From an uncultured Collinsella sp. (GTDB lineage Bacteria; Actinomycetota; Coriobacteriia; Coriobacteriales; Coriobacteriaceae), in contig URVK01000090.1 in the NCBI GenBank assembly GCA_900551305.1, positions 1-6,692 of the forward strand: a stretch of DNA of 6,692 nucleotides, written 5' to 3'. Below the pieces are notes generated by a model. The model saw only the letters and a program-made list of their open reading frames with translations, searched no databases and was not told where the DNA came from. The position numbers and the translations under genes are program-made. Position 1 is the first letter of the stretch; each line of letters begins with the position of its first letter. Positions 1-5,670 of this stretch are shown here, piece after piece.

Positions 1-232
1 CCATGATCTGTGCGGCCCAGGCTTCGGGTGTGTCTCGGTCGGCTTGTACGATGCGTAGCCCCAATCGAGATGCTGCGTCATGTTCGGCGCAGTGCAGCTT
101 CTTGGCAAACTGAAGCATGAGCACGTTAAGTCCATAGCCCGTGGCGCGCAGCGCGAGCCCTAGCGCGGCCGTCGTCTTGCCCTTGCCGTCGCCCGTATAG
201 ATTTGAACCTTGCCGACTTCCAGTGATGCCAT
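1..232 (-). CDS. cobO: Cob(I)yrinic acid a,c-diamide / cob(I)alamin adenosyltransferase, CobO/BtuR family (N-terminal part)
   Basis: This family transfers the adenosyl group of ATP to the cobalt of a reduced corrinoid, giving adenosylcobalamin or its precursor in the cytoplasm. The visible protein starts [20 protein letters not shown], and residues 14-21 (GDGKGKTT) are the P-loop variant typical of CobO/BtuR, followed by [21 protein letters not shown], which fits the family's first helix and second strand. The ATG at 230-232 is preceded on the minus strand by AAAGGA at suitable spacing. Only 77 codons are present; the family is usually about 170-200 residues, so the gene continues beyond position 1. 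It is divergent from ftsH with fewer than 95 bp between them. Whether the cell makes corrinoids or only salvages them cannot be told from this window. The family is clear from the P-loop context; the choice between cobO and btuR names is less certain. Confidence 0.85.
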   Translation of the reverse strand, partial: MASLEVGKVQIYTGDGKGKTTAALGLALRATGYGLNVLMLQFAKKLHCAEHDAASRLGLRIVQADRDTPEAWAAQIM

Positions 233-311
233 CTCTGTCCTTTCGTGCCCGGCGTCGGTTTATCGCCGTTCTGGTTGGGTATTCTAGAAAACATTATCAA
301 CCCCAGTAGAT

Positions 312-315
312 GGAG
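312..315 (+). promoter_or_regulatory. Ribosome binding site that favours the ftsH start at 325
   Basis: GGAG lies 9 nt before the ATG at 325. The earlier in-frame ATG at 310 is preceded by CAACCCCAGTAG, with no Shine-Dalgarno match, and the ATG at 331 has GGAG almost touching it. The start at 325 is therefore preferred; using 310 would add only five residues. Confidence 0.55.
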
Positions 316-324
316 TTCAAGCAG

Positions 325-2217
325 ATGGAGATGGATGACAACAAACGTAGACGGAATATGATCCTCTACGTGCTCATCGCCTTCGTCGTCTACCTCGTGC
401 TCTCGACCGTTCTGTTCCCCAACATCGGTCACACGCAGCAGATTACGAAGACCGATTACTCGACGTTTGTCAAAGCGCTCGATAAGAAGAGCGTCGACAA
501 GGTCGAGTACAACACGGACGATTACACGATTTATTACACCAAGAAGGGCGAGGACGAGAACATCGCCTACAAGACGACCGGTGTTCCGAATGACGCGGGC
601 TTTACCGATCGCGTGCTTGAGTCCGGTGCTTCGCTGGAGTCGGTCTTTCCCGATAAGAACTCGGGTCTGATGACCTACTACCTGCTCACCCTCATTCTTC
701 CCATGGCGATTTTCTTCCTGATCGGCTGGTGGCTCAACCGCCGCATGAAGAAGGCCATGGGCGATGACGGTCCGTCGATGAACTTTGGCGGCGGTGGTTT
801 TGGCGGCGGTGGACTGGGCAAGTCCGGCGCGCGCGTGATCGCCTCCAAGGACGTGGGCGTGACCTTTAAGGATGTCGCCGGCCAGGAAGAGGCCAAGGAG
901 TCCCTCAAGGAGGTCGTTGACTTTCTGGAGAAGCCGCAGCGCTACGAGGAGATCGGCGCCAAGCTGCCGCGTGGTGCTCTGCTTGTCGGCCCTCCGGGTA
1001 CTGGTAAAACCCTGCTTGCCAAGGCTGTGGCCGGCGAGGCGGGCGTGCCGTTCTTTAGTATTTCTGGTTCTGAGTTCGTCGAGATGTTCGTCGGCCGCGG
1101 TGCCGCTAAAGTTCGCGACCTGTTTAAGCAGGCCAAGGAAAAGGCCCCGTGCATCGTCTTTATCGATGAGATTGATACCATCGGCAAGAAGCGCGATGGC
1201 GGCGGCTTTAGCGGCAACGACGAGCGCGAGCAGACGCTCAACCAGCTGCTGACCGAGATGGACGGCTTCGATAACCACAAGGGTATTGTCGTCCTCGCTG
1301 CTACCAACCGCCCGGACAGCCTTGACCCGGCCCTGTTGCGCCCCGGTCGTTTTGACCGCCGTATCCCTGTTGAGCTGCCCGATCTGACCGGCCGTAAGAA
1401 CATTCTTGAGTTGCATGCCAAGAGCGTGAAGACGCAGCCGCCGATTGACCTGACCGCGATTGCCCGCGCCACGCCCGGTGCCTCGGGCGCCGACCTGGCC
1501 AACATCATCAACGAGGGCGCCCTGCGTGCCGTCCGCGAGGGTCGCAAGCGTGCCACGCAGGACGATTTTGAGGAGTCGGTGGAGGTCGTCATCGCCGGTC
1601 AGCAGCGTAAGTCCACGGTGCTGTCCGACCACGAGAAGCAGGTCGTTTCTTATCACGAGATCGGCCATGCCATCGTTGCCGCTCGCCAGAAGGGCTCTGC
1701 GCCGGTCACGAAGATCACCATCGTGCCGCGCACGAGCGGTGCTCTGGGCTACACCATGCAGGTCGAGGAGGATGAGCGCTTCCTGACCACACGCCAGGAG
1801 GTCCTGGACAAGCTCGCCGTCTATTGCGGTGGCCGTGCAGCCGAGGAGCTCATCTTTGGTGAGATGACGACCGGCGCCGCCAACGATATCGAGCAGGCCA
1901 CCAAGCTCGCCCGCAATATGGTGACGCGCTTTGGTATGTCCGATGAGTTTGGCATGATGGCGCTCGGTACCGTTCAGAATGCGTACCTAAACCAGGACAC
2001 GTCGCTCACCTGCGCCCCCGGTACGGCCGAGCGCGTGGACGCGATTGTCGCCAAGCTGATCGAGGACGCGCACGACCGCGCTCTGCAGATCCTGAAGGAG
2101 AACAAGTTCAAGCTCCACGAGCTGGCTCGTTATCTGTACAAGAAGGAGACGATCACGGGCGAGGAGTTTATGAATCTCCTCACGCGCGAGAATCCGCTGA
2201 TGCCGAAGCAGCAGTAA
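325..2217 (+). CDS. ftsH: ATP-dependent zinc metalloprotease FtsH
   Basis: FtsH is a membrane-anchored hexameric AAA+ protease that unfolds and degrades damaged membrane proteins and some soluble regulators. Numbering from the ATG at 325 gives 630 residues, a normal family length. In order: a basic N-terminus (NKRRRN), membrane segment 1 at about 12-31, an extracytoplasmic domain, membrane segment 2 at about 116-137, and a glycine-rich linker at about 153-165. The AAA module follows, with Walker A GPPGTGKT (222-229), pore motif FVG (255-257), Walker B IVFIDEID (277-284) and a second region of homology ending RPGRFDRR with likely arginine fingers R342 and R345. The M41 peptidase domain has HEIGH at 444-448 (two zinc His and the catalytic Glu) and D521 as the likely third zinc ligand. 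Two departures from the usual consensus are HEIGH in place of HEAGH and [11 protein letters not shown] in place of FVGVGASRVRD. All residues needed for activity are kept. A hairpin follows the stop codon; the gene appears to be a single unit, divergent from cobO. Confidence 0.97.
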   Translation: MEMDDNKRRRNMILYVLIAFVVYLVLSTVLFPNIGHTQQITKTDYSTFVKALDKKSVDKVEYNTDDYTIYYTKKGEDENIAYKTTGVPNDAGFTDRVLESGASLESVFPDKNSGLMTYYLLTLILPMAIFFLIGWWLNRRMKKAMGDDGPSMNFGGGGFGGGGLGKSGARVIASKDVGVTFKDVAGQEEAKESLKEVVDFLEKPQRYEEIGAKLPRGALLVGPPGTGKTLLAKAVAGEAGVPFFSISGSEFVEMFVGRGAAKVRDLFKQAKEKAPCIVFIDEIDTIGKKRDGGGFSGNDEREQTLNQLLTEMDGFDNHKGIVVLAATNRPDSLDPALLRPGRFDRRIPVELPDLTGRKNILELHAKSVKTQPPIDLTAIARATPGASGADLANIINEGALRAVREGRKRATQDDFEESVEVVIAGQQRKSTVLSDHEKQVVSYHEIGHAIVAARQKGSAPVTKITIVPRTSGALGYTMQVEEDERFLTTRQEVLDKLAVYCGGRAAEELIFGEMTTGAANDIEQATKLARNMVTRFGMSDEFGMMALGTVQNAYLNQDTSLTCAPGTAERVDAIVAKLIEDAHDRALQILKENKFKLHELARYLYKKETITGEEFMNLLTRENPLMPKQQ

Positions 2218-2235
2218 TACTAGTTGCGCAGTGTC

Positions 2236-2274
2236 AATCGCCCCATTTGAGTGTCCATCTCAAATGGGGCGATT
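2236..2274 (+). terminator. Hairpin after ftsH, possible terminator
   Basis: A perfect 16-bp inverted repeat, AATCGCCCCATTTGAG (2236-2251) and its complement (2259-2274), encloses a 7-nt loop, 18 bp after the ftsH stop. The stem is strong, but only a short TTT follows before GCGTGG, so a U-tract is essentially absent. It may end ftsH transcription inefficiently, protect the 3' end of the mRNA, or let some transcription read through into the DUF523 gene. Confidence 0.55.
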
Positions 2275-2293
2275 TGCGTGGGGAGAGTTGTAT

Positions 2294-2785
2294 ATGAAGA
2301 TCGTGGTAAGTGCCTGCTTGATGGGCGAGAGCTGCAAGTATAACGGGCTCGATAACTAACATCGCGAGCTGGTCGAAGCGTGTGAACGCACAGGGACCGA
2401 GGTACTCTTGGTGTGCCCTGAGGTCTTTGGCGGCCTGCCCACGCCGCGAAAGCCGTCTGAGATTGTGAGCGGCGAGGTCCGTACCTGCGAGGGCATCTCG
2501 GTCGATCGCGAGTTCCGCCTGGGTGCCCAACGTGCGCTTGATATGTGCGAGCAGGCGGGCGGCCCGTCCGAGATCGCTGCGTGCGTCTTGCAGGATCGTA
2601 GCCCCTCGTGCGGTGCGGGTCGCGTCTACGATGGCACCTTTAGCGGTACGCTCACCGCGGGCAACGGTGTTTTTGTCGATCTGCTGCTGCGTCACGGGTA
2701 CCGCGTGATTCCGGCTAGCGAGTTCGATCCCAGCATGTTGGAACATTGTCCACAGCACTCGAACCCAACACTTCCTCACGGGTGA
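2294..2785 (+). pseudogene. DUF523-family protein gene interrupted by an in-frame TAA
   Basis: The ATG at 2294 has GGGAG 8 nt upstream (2281-2285) and begins MKIVVSACLMGESCKYNG, the N-terminal cysteine signature of DUF523. Codon 22 is TAA (2357-2359). The same frame then continues without another stop to 2785 and carries the rest of the family: CPEVFGGLPTPRKPSEI, VLQDRSPSCGAGRVYDG and TFSGTLTAGNGVFVDLLL. Family members are about 150 residues and have no firmly established function; the conserved cysteines suggest metal or redox chemistry. No frameshift is needed, so the lesion is a single nonsense codon, perhaps from a Tyr, Gln or Lys codon, or a sequencing error. A shortened product could start at TTG 2408, but it would lack the first cysteine motif. 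Family similarity fades after about VIPASEFDPSML (near 2740). The last codons overlap, on the other strand, the recombinase-like fragment, so the original C-terminus may have been altered by an insertion. Confidence 0.8.
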
Positions 2786-2858
2786 CCGTTTTGGCATCAT
2801 CCGTGAAGTTGATATTGAGTACGACCCGGTCATCAAAGACGTAGACCGAGTTGACAGG
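2715..2858 (-). pseudogene. C-terminal remnant of a large serine recombinase (probable)
   Basis: On the minus strand, the frame ending at the TAG 2715-2717 reads PVNSVYVFDDRVVLNINF followed by TDDAKTVTREEVLGSS. I recognise this as similar to the extreme C-terminus of large serine recombinases of clostridial and coriobacterial mobile elements (typically of the form VNAIYVYDD..VLTFNYKDGTKTV). Nothing resembling the catalytic, recombinase or zinc-ribbon domains lies upstream: the frame before PVN (positions above 2858) gives an unrelated GC-rich, Arg/Gly/Cys-rich sequence. At most 48 residues of a roughly 500-residue protein survive, so it cannot be functional. Its 3' end lies within the DUF523 C-terminal region, which is where such an integrase would sit next to an attachment site. 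The match is from memory of the family and was not aligned. Confidence 0.55.
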
Positions 2859-2983
2859 CGCCGTACCCAGGCAGTCCCTCCCCGCGGCCCTCTCGCAGGA
2901 ACGCGTACAAGGCCCTCCCGTCTCTTGCGCCCCTCCTGCCCCAAACCCTGCTAGGAACGAGTGCAGCAAACTGGAATTTTAAA
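2859..2983. other. GC-rich gap without a recognisable gene
   Basis: This stretch separates the recombinase-like remnant from the S51-like gene. It is C-rich on the plus strand (for example CCCTCCCCGCGGCCCTC) up to about 2970 and then turns abruptly AT-rich. Open frames cross it on the minus strand, but their translations are low-complexity Arg/Gly/Cys-rich and look non-coding. I see no U-tract terminator for the S51-like gene here. It is probably a deletion scar. Confidence 0.4.
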
Positions 2984-3586
2984 TTAGTCTTTGCAAATAA
3001 CCTTTGAACCTTCACCATCAATTACAATTCCCTGACGATTGTTAATTGGGCATAGATTCAAATCCGAAAACTCAGTTATTATTTTCTCGGTAACTTTCTT
3101 AAATGGTGCTGTAAGAAAATGCGGAAGAACATAGAAATCAATCAAATTAAGCCCTGCATCATCTTCTTGTGAGTAGTCCTCCGGCTTTTCATCCATTTGC
3201 TCGATATATTGGATGCTTGGAGCGCATACAATCGCACCTGCCGATTCACCAATCATCAGTTTTCCCTTTGCCAATTCTTTCTTCAGCAGCTCATCCGTTC
3301 CCGTTTTACGGAGCTGGTCTATAAGGAAAAAAGAATTTCCGCCGGTAAAATAGATCACATCCGCATCTTCAAAAAGAGACTGTATCGTCGAATAAGCCTC
3401 CGTTGAAATATCAATTTCAGTTACGATTGCTCCCAACTTTTTGAATAATTTTCGAGCCGAGCCGACATAACCGGTGTAGCCTTCATGCAGCGAAGCTGTT
3501 GGAATAAATGCGACTTTTTTATTTTCAATTTCTTCCTTTATCAGACTTCCTACACTTGAAAAGTGCGAACATAAAATCATTTTCAT
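2984..3586 (-). CDS. Peptidase S51 / class I glutamine amidotransferase-like protein (PepE-like)
   Basis: The 200-residue product resembles the S51 family, which includes dipeptidase E (cleavage of N-terminal Asp dipeptides) and cyanophycinase; the substrate here cannot be assigned. Numbering from the ATG at 3584-3586, the motif GGN is at 82-84 (after DVIYFT) and the nucleophile elbow is GESAGA at 113-118 with Ser115. His156 lies in YVLPHF and Glu192 in IDGEGSK, at positions comparable with the Ser-His-Glu triad of Salmonella PepE. Length is slightly below the usual 210-230 residues. There is no signal peptide or membrane segment, so it should be cytoplasmic. Composition is the oddity: the gene is strongly AT-rich with A/T-ending codons (Lys AAA, Ile ATT), unlike every neighbour. 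It sits beside a recombinase-like remnant, which suggests transfer from a low-GC Firmicute. The frame is intact and has an excellent ribosome binding site, so it is probably functional or recently so. Confidence 0.88.
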   Translation of the reverse strand: MKMILCSHFSSVGSLIKEEIENKKVAFIPTASLHEGYTGYVGSARKLFKKLGAIVTEIDISTEAYSTIQSLFEDADVIYFTGGNSFFLIDQLRKTGTDELLKKELAKGKLMIGESAGAIVCAPSIQYIEQMDEKPEDYSQEDDAGLNLIDFYVLPHFLTAPFKKVTEKIITEFSDLNLCPINNRQGIVIDGEGSKVICKD

Positions 3587-3593
3587 CAATGTT

Positions 3594-3599
3594 CTCCTT
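3594..3599 (-). promoter_or_regulatory. Ribosome binding site of the S51-like gene
   Basis: On the minus strand a perfect AAGGAG lies 7 nt before the ATG at 3584-3586. It supports that ATG over the TTG at 3587-3589 immediately upstream. The region just beyond is very AT-rich (TATATATAAA), but no convincing pair of -35 and -10 boxes was found. Confidence 0.75.
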
Positions 3600-3689
3600 T
3601 ATATATAAATTCATATTTGTTGAACTAAGCCGTGTATACCATACTCACCAATGAAAGAACGCCCTGATATAGCGTAATTTGCTGTTTTT

Positions 3690-3819
3690 CTGCGTACGTG
3701 CGTACACACTCCACGGGAATTCTAAGGGCCCTGCCCCCTTAGCACACGGACTTTGGAACAAAGTCTAGTGTGTTACGCCTTGCCAGAGGTGTACAGGCTC
3801 CCGGTACGCACGTACGCAG
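3690..3819. repeat. 130-bp element bounded by 16-nt perfect inverted repeats with nested hairpins
   Basis: CTGCGTACGTGCGTAC (3690-3705) and its exact complement GTACGCACGTACGCAG (3804-3819) are 98 nt apart. Inside are two further hairpins. One is CTAAGGG (3722-3728) with CCCTTAG (3736-3742). The other is CACAC-GACTTTG with CAAAGTC-GTGTG (3743-3772), with a GAA loop and a small internal bulge. No coding sequence lies inside and no direct target-site duplication is evident at the ends. It could be a miniature inverted-repeat element, a recombination or transfer site, or a structured RNA; the sequence does not decide. Confidence 0.55.
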
Positions 3820-3884
3820 CAATTGCCATCAATGCGCCATATAAGTGGCGATCAAGTTCGCATAAAGCGACCTTGGTTCCGCAA

Positions 3885-3931
3885 AACAAAAGGCAGGATA
3901 CCATCACCACGATGGTACTCTGCCTTTTGTT
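3885..3931 (+). terminator. Long hairpin with terminator-like shape, no obvious gene served
   Basis: AACAAAAGGCAG (3885-3896) pairs with CTGCCTTTTGTT (3920-3931). After one G-U pair and one mismatch, TACCATC (3899-3905) pairs with GATGGTA (3911-3917) around the loop ACCAC. On the plus strand T-rich sequence follows (TTTTGTTCGTTTCTGTTT); on the minus strand TTTTGTTTTG follows. It could stop transcription in both directions. No gene immediately upstream on either strand needs it, so it may be left over from lost DNA or belong to a small RNA. Confidence 0.5.
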
Positions 3932-4048
3932 CGTTTCTGTTTACCGTTCCGAGTGATCCTTCCGCAGAATTACCGATAAACAAAAAACGTACCCGGACCC
4001 TTTCTCGTATAGAATCGGGTTCGAGTGCGAACTGAATGTTGGAGCAAT

Positions 4049-4091
4049 AAAAAACCACCACAAAGGTGCCTGTCCCCTTTGTGGTGGTTTT
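4049..4091 (-). terminator. Rho-independent terminator of the dehydrogenase gene
   Basis: AAAACCACCACAAAGG (4051-4066) and CCTTTGTGGTGGTTTT (4076-4091) form a perfect 16-bp stem around a 9-nt loop, 9 bp beyond the stop codon at 4101-4103. Read on the minus strand, the stem ends in TTTTTTATTG, a proper U-tract. The inner part reads GGGGACAGGCACC on the minus strand. Confidence 0.88.
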
Positions 4092-4100
4092 GGGCTAGAC

Positions 4101-5183
4101 CTAGAGGGTGTGGCCGTAAGCGTCGGCGGCCTTGATGGCGGCGGCGAATTTTTCGTCCGTGAAGGGCTCGGGGTTTCCCTGCTTCCACTCGTTGGTGGCG
4201 TGCGCGTACTCGCACAGGGCCGGGATGTCGGCCCCGGAAAGCCCGACCTGCTCCAGCGTCACGGGCAGCCCCATCTGCTTGTTAAAGGCGGCGTAGCGTT
4301 CAAGGTTCTCGGTATCGCCCGTATAGGCAAACAGCACCAGCACGCCCAGGCTCACGACCTCGCCGTGTAGGTAGGAGCCCTCGCGCGGAATGCTGCAGGT
4401 GGCGTTGTAGAACGCGTGCGCCACGCTCGAGTTGTAGTAGTAATCGTTTTGGTTGGTCAGGTTGGAGACGTAGCCCGTGTTGACCACGATATCGAGCGCG
4501 ATCTGCTTGACGGCCTCGCTTGACAGGTCCTGGCGCACGTCCTCAAGTCCCTGCACGCCGTAGGTAAACAGCGGCTCGGAGCAGGTGTGGGCGAGTGCCA
4601 GACCAAGGCCTGCCGTGTGCTCCAAATTACCGGCGCTCGTGGCGTACTCGACCTCGGGCTGCTTAGACAGGGCATCGCCTACGCCGGCCCAGAAATACTC
4701 TGCCGGTGCCTCGGCGATGATCTTGGGGTTGATGAAGATGTGCGCCGGTCGGTTGGGGTACGAATAGCCCTCGAGCGAGCCGTCGTCGTTGTACACGACG
4801 GCAATGGCGGTCGCGGCGGAGCAGTTGGAACAGATCGTCGGGACCGTAAAGACGATCTTCTTGAGCTCGATAGCTGCGGTCTTCACGGTGTCGAGCGCCT
4901 TGCCGCCGCCGCATGCGATAAGCACGTCAGCTTCCTGGCAGGCAGGGGAGTTCACGACCTTGGCGATATTGGCACGCGTACTGTTGGTGCCGTAGACGCG
5001 CGTCTCCAGAATCTCGACGTCCGTATTCGCAAGGGCGGCCTCGATGCCCGGCAGCGCCGCAGCCAGGGCTCTCTTGCCGCCAATGATGGCGACCTTGGTC
5101 GTGCCGTACTCGGCCAGCGCGCCGGGCAGCTCGTCAAAGCAATCCTCGCCAACGGTGTAGTCGCTCATTCCAATCGTGCGCAT
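4101..5183 (-). CDS. Iron-containing alcohol dehydrogenase family protein, glycerol dehydrogenase-like
   Basis: The 360-residue protein has the fold and length of GldA-type NAD-dependent group III metal dehydrogenases, which oxidise glycerol or related polyols and hydroxy acids in the cytoplasm. The N-terminal half is the nucleotide-binding region, with KVAIIGG (30-36) and the family motif CGGGKALDTVKT (91-102) that contacts the NAD pyrophosphate. The C-terminal helical half carries the metal site: D170 in WAGVGDALSK, H256 in SSVAHAFYN and H273 in GSYLHGEVVSLG, matching the Asp-His-His ligand set of glycerol dehydrogenases. The substrate is uncertain because GldA and GldA-like hydroxycarboxylate dehydrogenases (YbdH/HcxA type) share these residues, so no symbol is given. 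The ATG at 5181-5183 has GAAGG 5 nt upstream; a second ATG five codons later (M6) is less well placed. It is a single-gene unit with its own terminator, divergent from the T-box/ileS transcript. Codon use is GC-rich like ftsH and ileS. Confidence 0.87.
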   Translation of the reverse strand: MRTIGMSDYTVGEDCFDELPGALAEYGTTKVAIIGGKRALAAALPGIEAALANTDVEILETRVYGTNSTRANIAKVVNSPACQEADVLIACGGGKALDTVKTAAIELKKIVFTVPTICSNCSAATAIAVVYNDDGSLEGYSYPNRPAHIFINPKIIAEAPAEYFWAGVGDALSKQPEVEYATSAGNLEHTAGLGLALAHTCSEPLFTYGVQGLEDVRQDLSSEAVKQIALDIVVNTGYVSNLTNQNDYYYNSSVAHAFYNATCSIPREGSYLHGEVVSLGVLVLFAYTGDTENLERYAAFNKQMGLPVTLEQVGLSGADIPALCEYAHATNEWKQGNPEPFTDEKFAAAIKAADAYGHTL

Positions 5184-5304
5184 AGCAACCTTCTTTCGTT
5201 CGATAAAGTGCTTTCAGGTATTTTGCTCCAAGAGAAGGTCCACAGCCGCGAGAAATTTCGAACGTATAAAACCAGTGTTGAGGGTTTTTCGCCGGCGCGG
5301 AACG

Positions 5305-5313
5305 TGCTAGCAT
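5305..5313 (+). promoter_or_regulatory. Extended -10 promoter for the T-box/ileS transcript
   Basis: TGCTAGCAT matches the extended -10 form (TG-N-TAGCAT), with transcription predicted to begin near 5320, just before the first T-box helix. The position 17 bp upstream is only TTTTTC (5285-5290), a poor -35 box, and TTGAGG at 5278 is too far away. The position relative to the riboswitch is the main support. Confidence 0.45.
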
Positions 5314-5319
5314 ACTCCG

Positions 5320-5627
5320 CATAAGCGTTGATGGGGACGAGTAGTCGGCCGTCCGCATGCCACAGAGAGCGGGGAGCGCTGAGAACCCGTGCATGCGACC
5401 GATGAATATCACCCCGGAGCTGCGGTCCCAACGGACGTGCCGCGCAGGCACGTCTTAGTAGATATCGCCGAGATGGTCGTCGATACAGGCCAGCCGAGGA
5501 ACGGATGCGAGCGCGCTAATACGCGGGCGAGGGCATCTAAGCTGGGTGGTTAAGCGAAGAGCTTTTACGGGCGTACAGCCCGTTTTTGTGGCGCTTCGTC
5601 CCAGCTTGTAGGGACGGGCGCTTTTTT
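5320..5627 (+). ncRNA. T-box riboswitch, isoleucine-specific, upstream of ileS
   Basis: T-box leaders sense uncharged tRNA and raise expression of aminoacyl-tRNA synthetase genes. Stem I shows GGGG (5333-5336) pairing with CCCC (5412-5415), an AGTA element at 5340-5343, helix CGCATGC (5354-5360) with GCATGCG (5391-5397), AGAGAG (5364-5369) and the distal loop GAGCGCTGAGAA. The specifier loop GAATATCA carries ATC (Ile) at 5408-5410 followed by the expected purine. A perfect hairpin GACGTGCC/GGCACGTC (5434-5454) is a linker stem. The T-box bulge TGGT (5547-5550) can pair with tRNA ACCA. The antiterminator is AAGCTGGG (5539-5546) with CCCAGCTT (5600-5607), plus AAGCG (5552-5556) with CGCTT (5592-5596). 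The alternative terminator shares 5600-5602. An extra hairpin sits in the antiterminator loop. The T-box core deviates from the common GGTGGTACCGCG. Specificity agrees with the downstream gene. Confidence 0.92.
5591..5627 (+). terminator. T-box attenuator terminator
   Basis: GCGC (5591-5594) pairs with GCGC (5618-5621) and CGTCCC (5597-5602) with GGGACG (5611-5616), with a small internal loop, followed by TTTTTT (5622-5627). CCC at 5600-5602 is needed both here and in the antiterminator, so the two structures exclude each other. Confidence 0.85.
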
Positions 5628-5670
5628 GGTGCCCAACGGGCGTGCGCGCCCACGACATGAAAGGGGTACC

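Larger units (their letters stand above)
3600..4048. other. Gene-free stretch with several inverted repeats
   Basis: About 450 bp lie between the S51-like start and the terminator of the dehydrogenase gene. Short open frames exist on both strands (for example 3852-4061 minus) but none has a good start or a recognisable product. The stretch holds a 130-bp inverted-repeat element (3690-3819), a small hairpin CGCCA/TGGCG (3835-3850) and a strong long hairpin (3885-3931). Composition is intermediate between the AT-rich S51-like gene and the GC-rich chromosome. The simplest reading is the decayed end of a mobile element. Confidence 0.5.

Noticed and set aside
233..309. TATTCT at 280-285 as a -10 box for ftsH
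   Set aside because: No acceptable -35 box lies 16-18 bp upstream and there is no extended -10; too weak to annotate, although a promoter must lie in or near this divergent gap.
160..1668. 502-codon open frame on the minus strand across ftsH and cobO
   Set aside because: It is antisense to a clear ftsH and overlaps cobO. The translation is a low-complexity Leu/Arg/Val/Asp-rich reading typical of the opposite strand of GC-rich genes, with no recognisable motif.
3587..3589. TTG as the start of the S51-like gene
   Set aside because: The adjacent ATG (3584-3586) is at the better distance from AAGGAG and is the more common start codon.
2755..4028. GCACTCGAACCC (2755-2766) and its exact complement (4017-4028), near both ends of the presumed island
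   Set aside because: The location at the two island edges is tempting as attachment-site remnants, but about one 12-nt match per orientation is expected by chance in a window of this size. The orientation is inverted rather than direct, and similarity beyond the 12 nt is weak.
4011..4030. GGGTTCGA resembling a tRNA T-arm
   Set aside because: No acceptor stem, anticodon arm or matching T-stem partner could be drawn around it, so it is not a tRNA or a tRNA 3' fragment.
3852..4061. 69-codon minus-strand open frame in the gene-free stretch
   Set aside because: It runs through the dehydrogenase terminator and the 3885-3931 hairpin, has no ribosome binding site and no recognisable product.
5278..5313. 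TTGAGG (5278-5283) as the -35 box paired with TAGCAT
   Set aside because: The spacer would be 24 bp, far from the usual 16-18 bp; the extended -10 alone is a better explanation.
4587..5324. 245-codon plus-strand open frame antisense to the dehydrogenase
   Set aside because: It is the shadow of a gene with intact NAD and metal motifs; no independent protein features or good ribosome binding site.
5657..5659. ATG just upstream of ileS as its start
   Set aside because: It is 14 nt before the GTG and therefore out of frame with IleRS.
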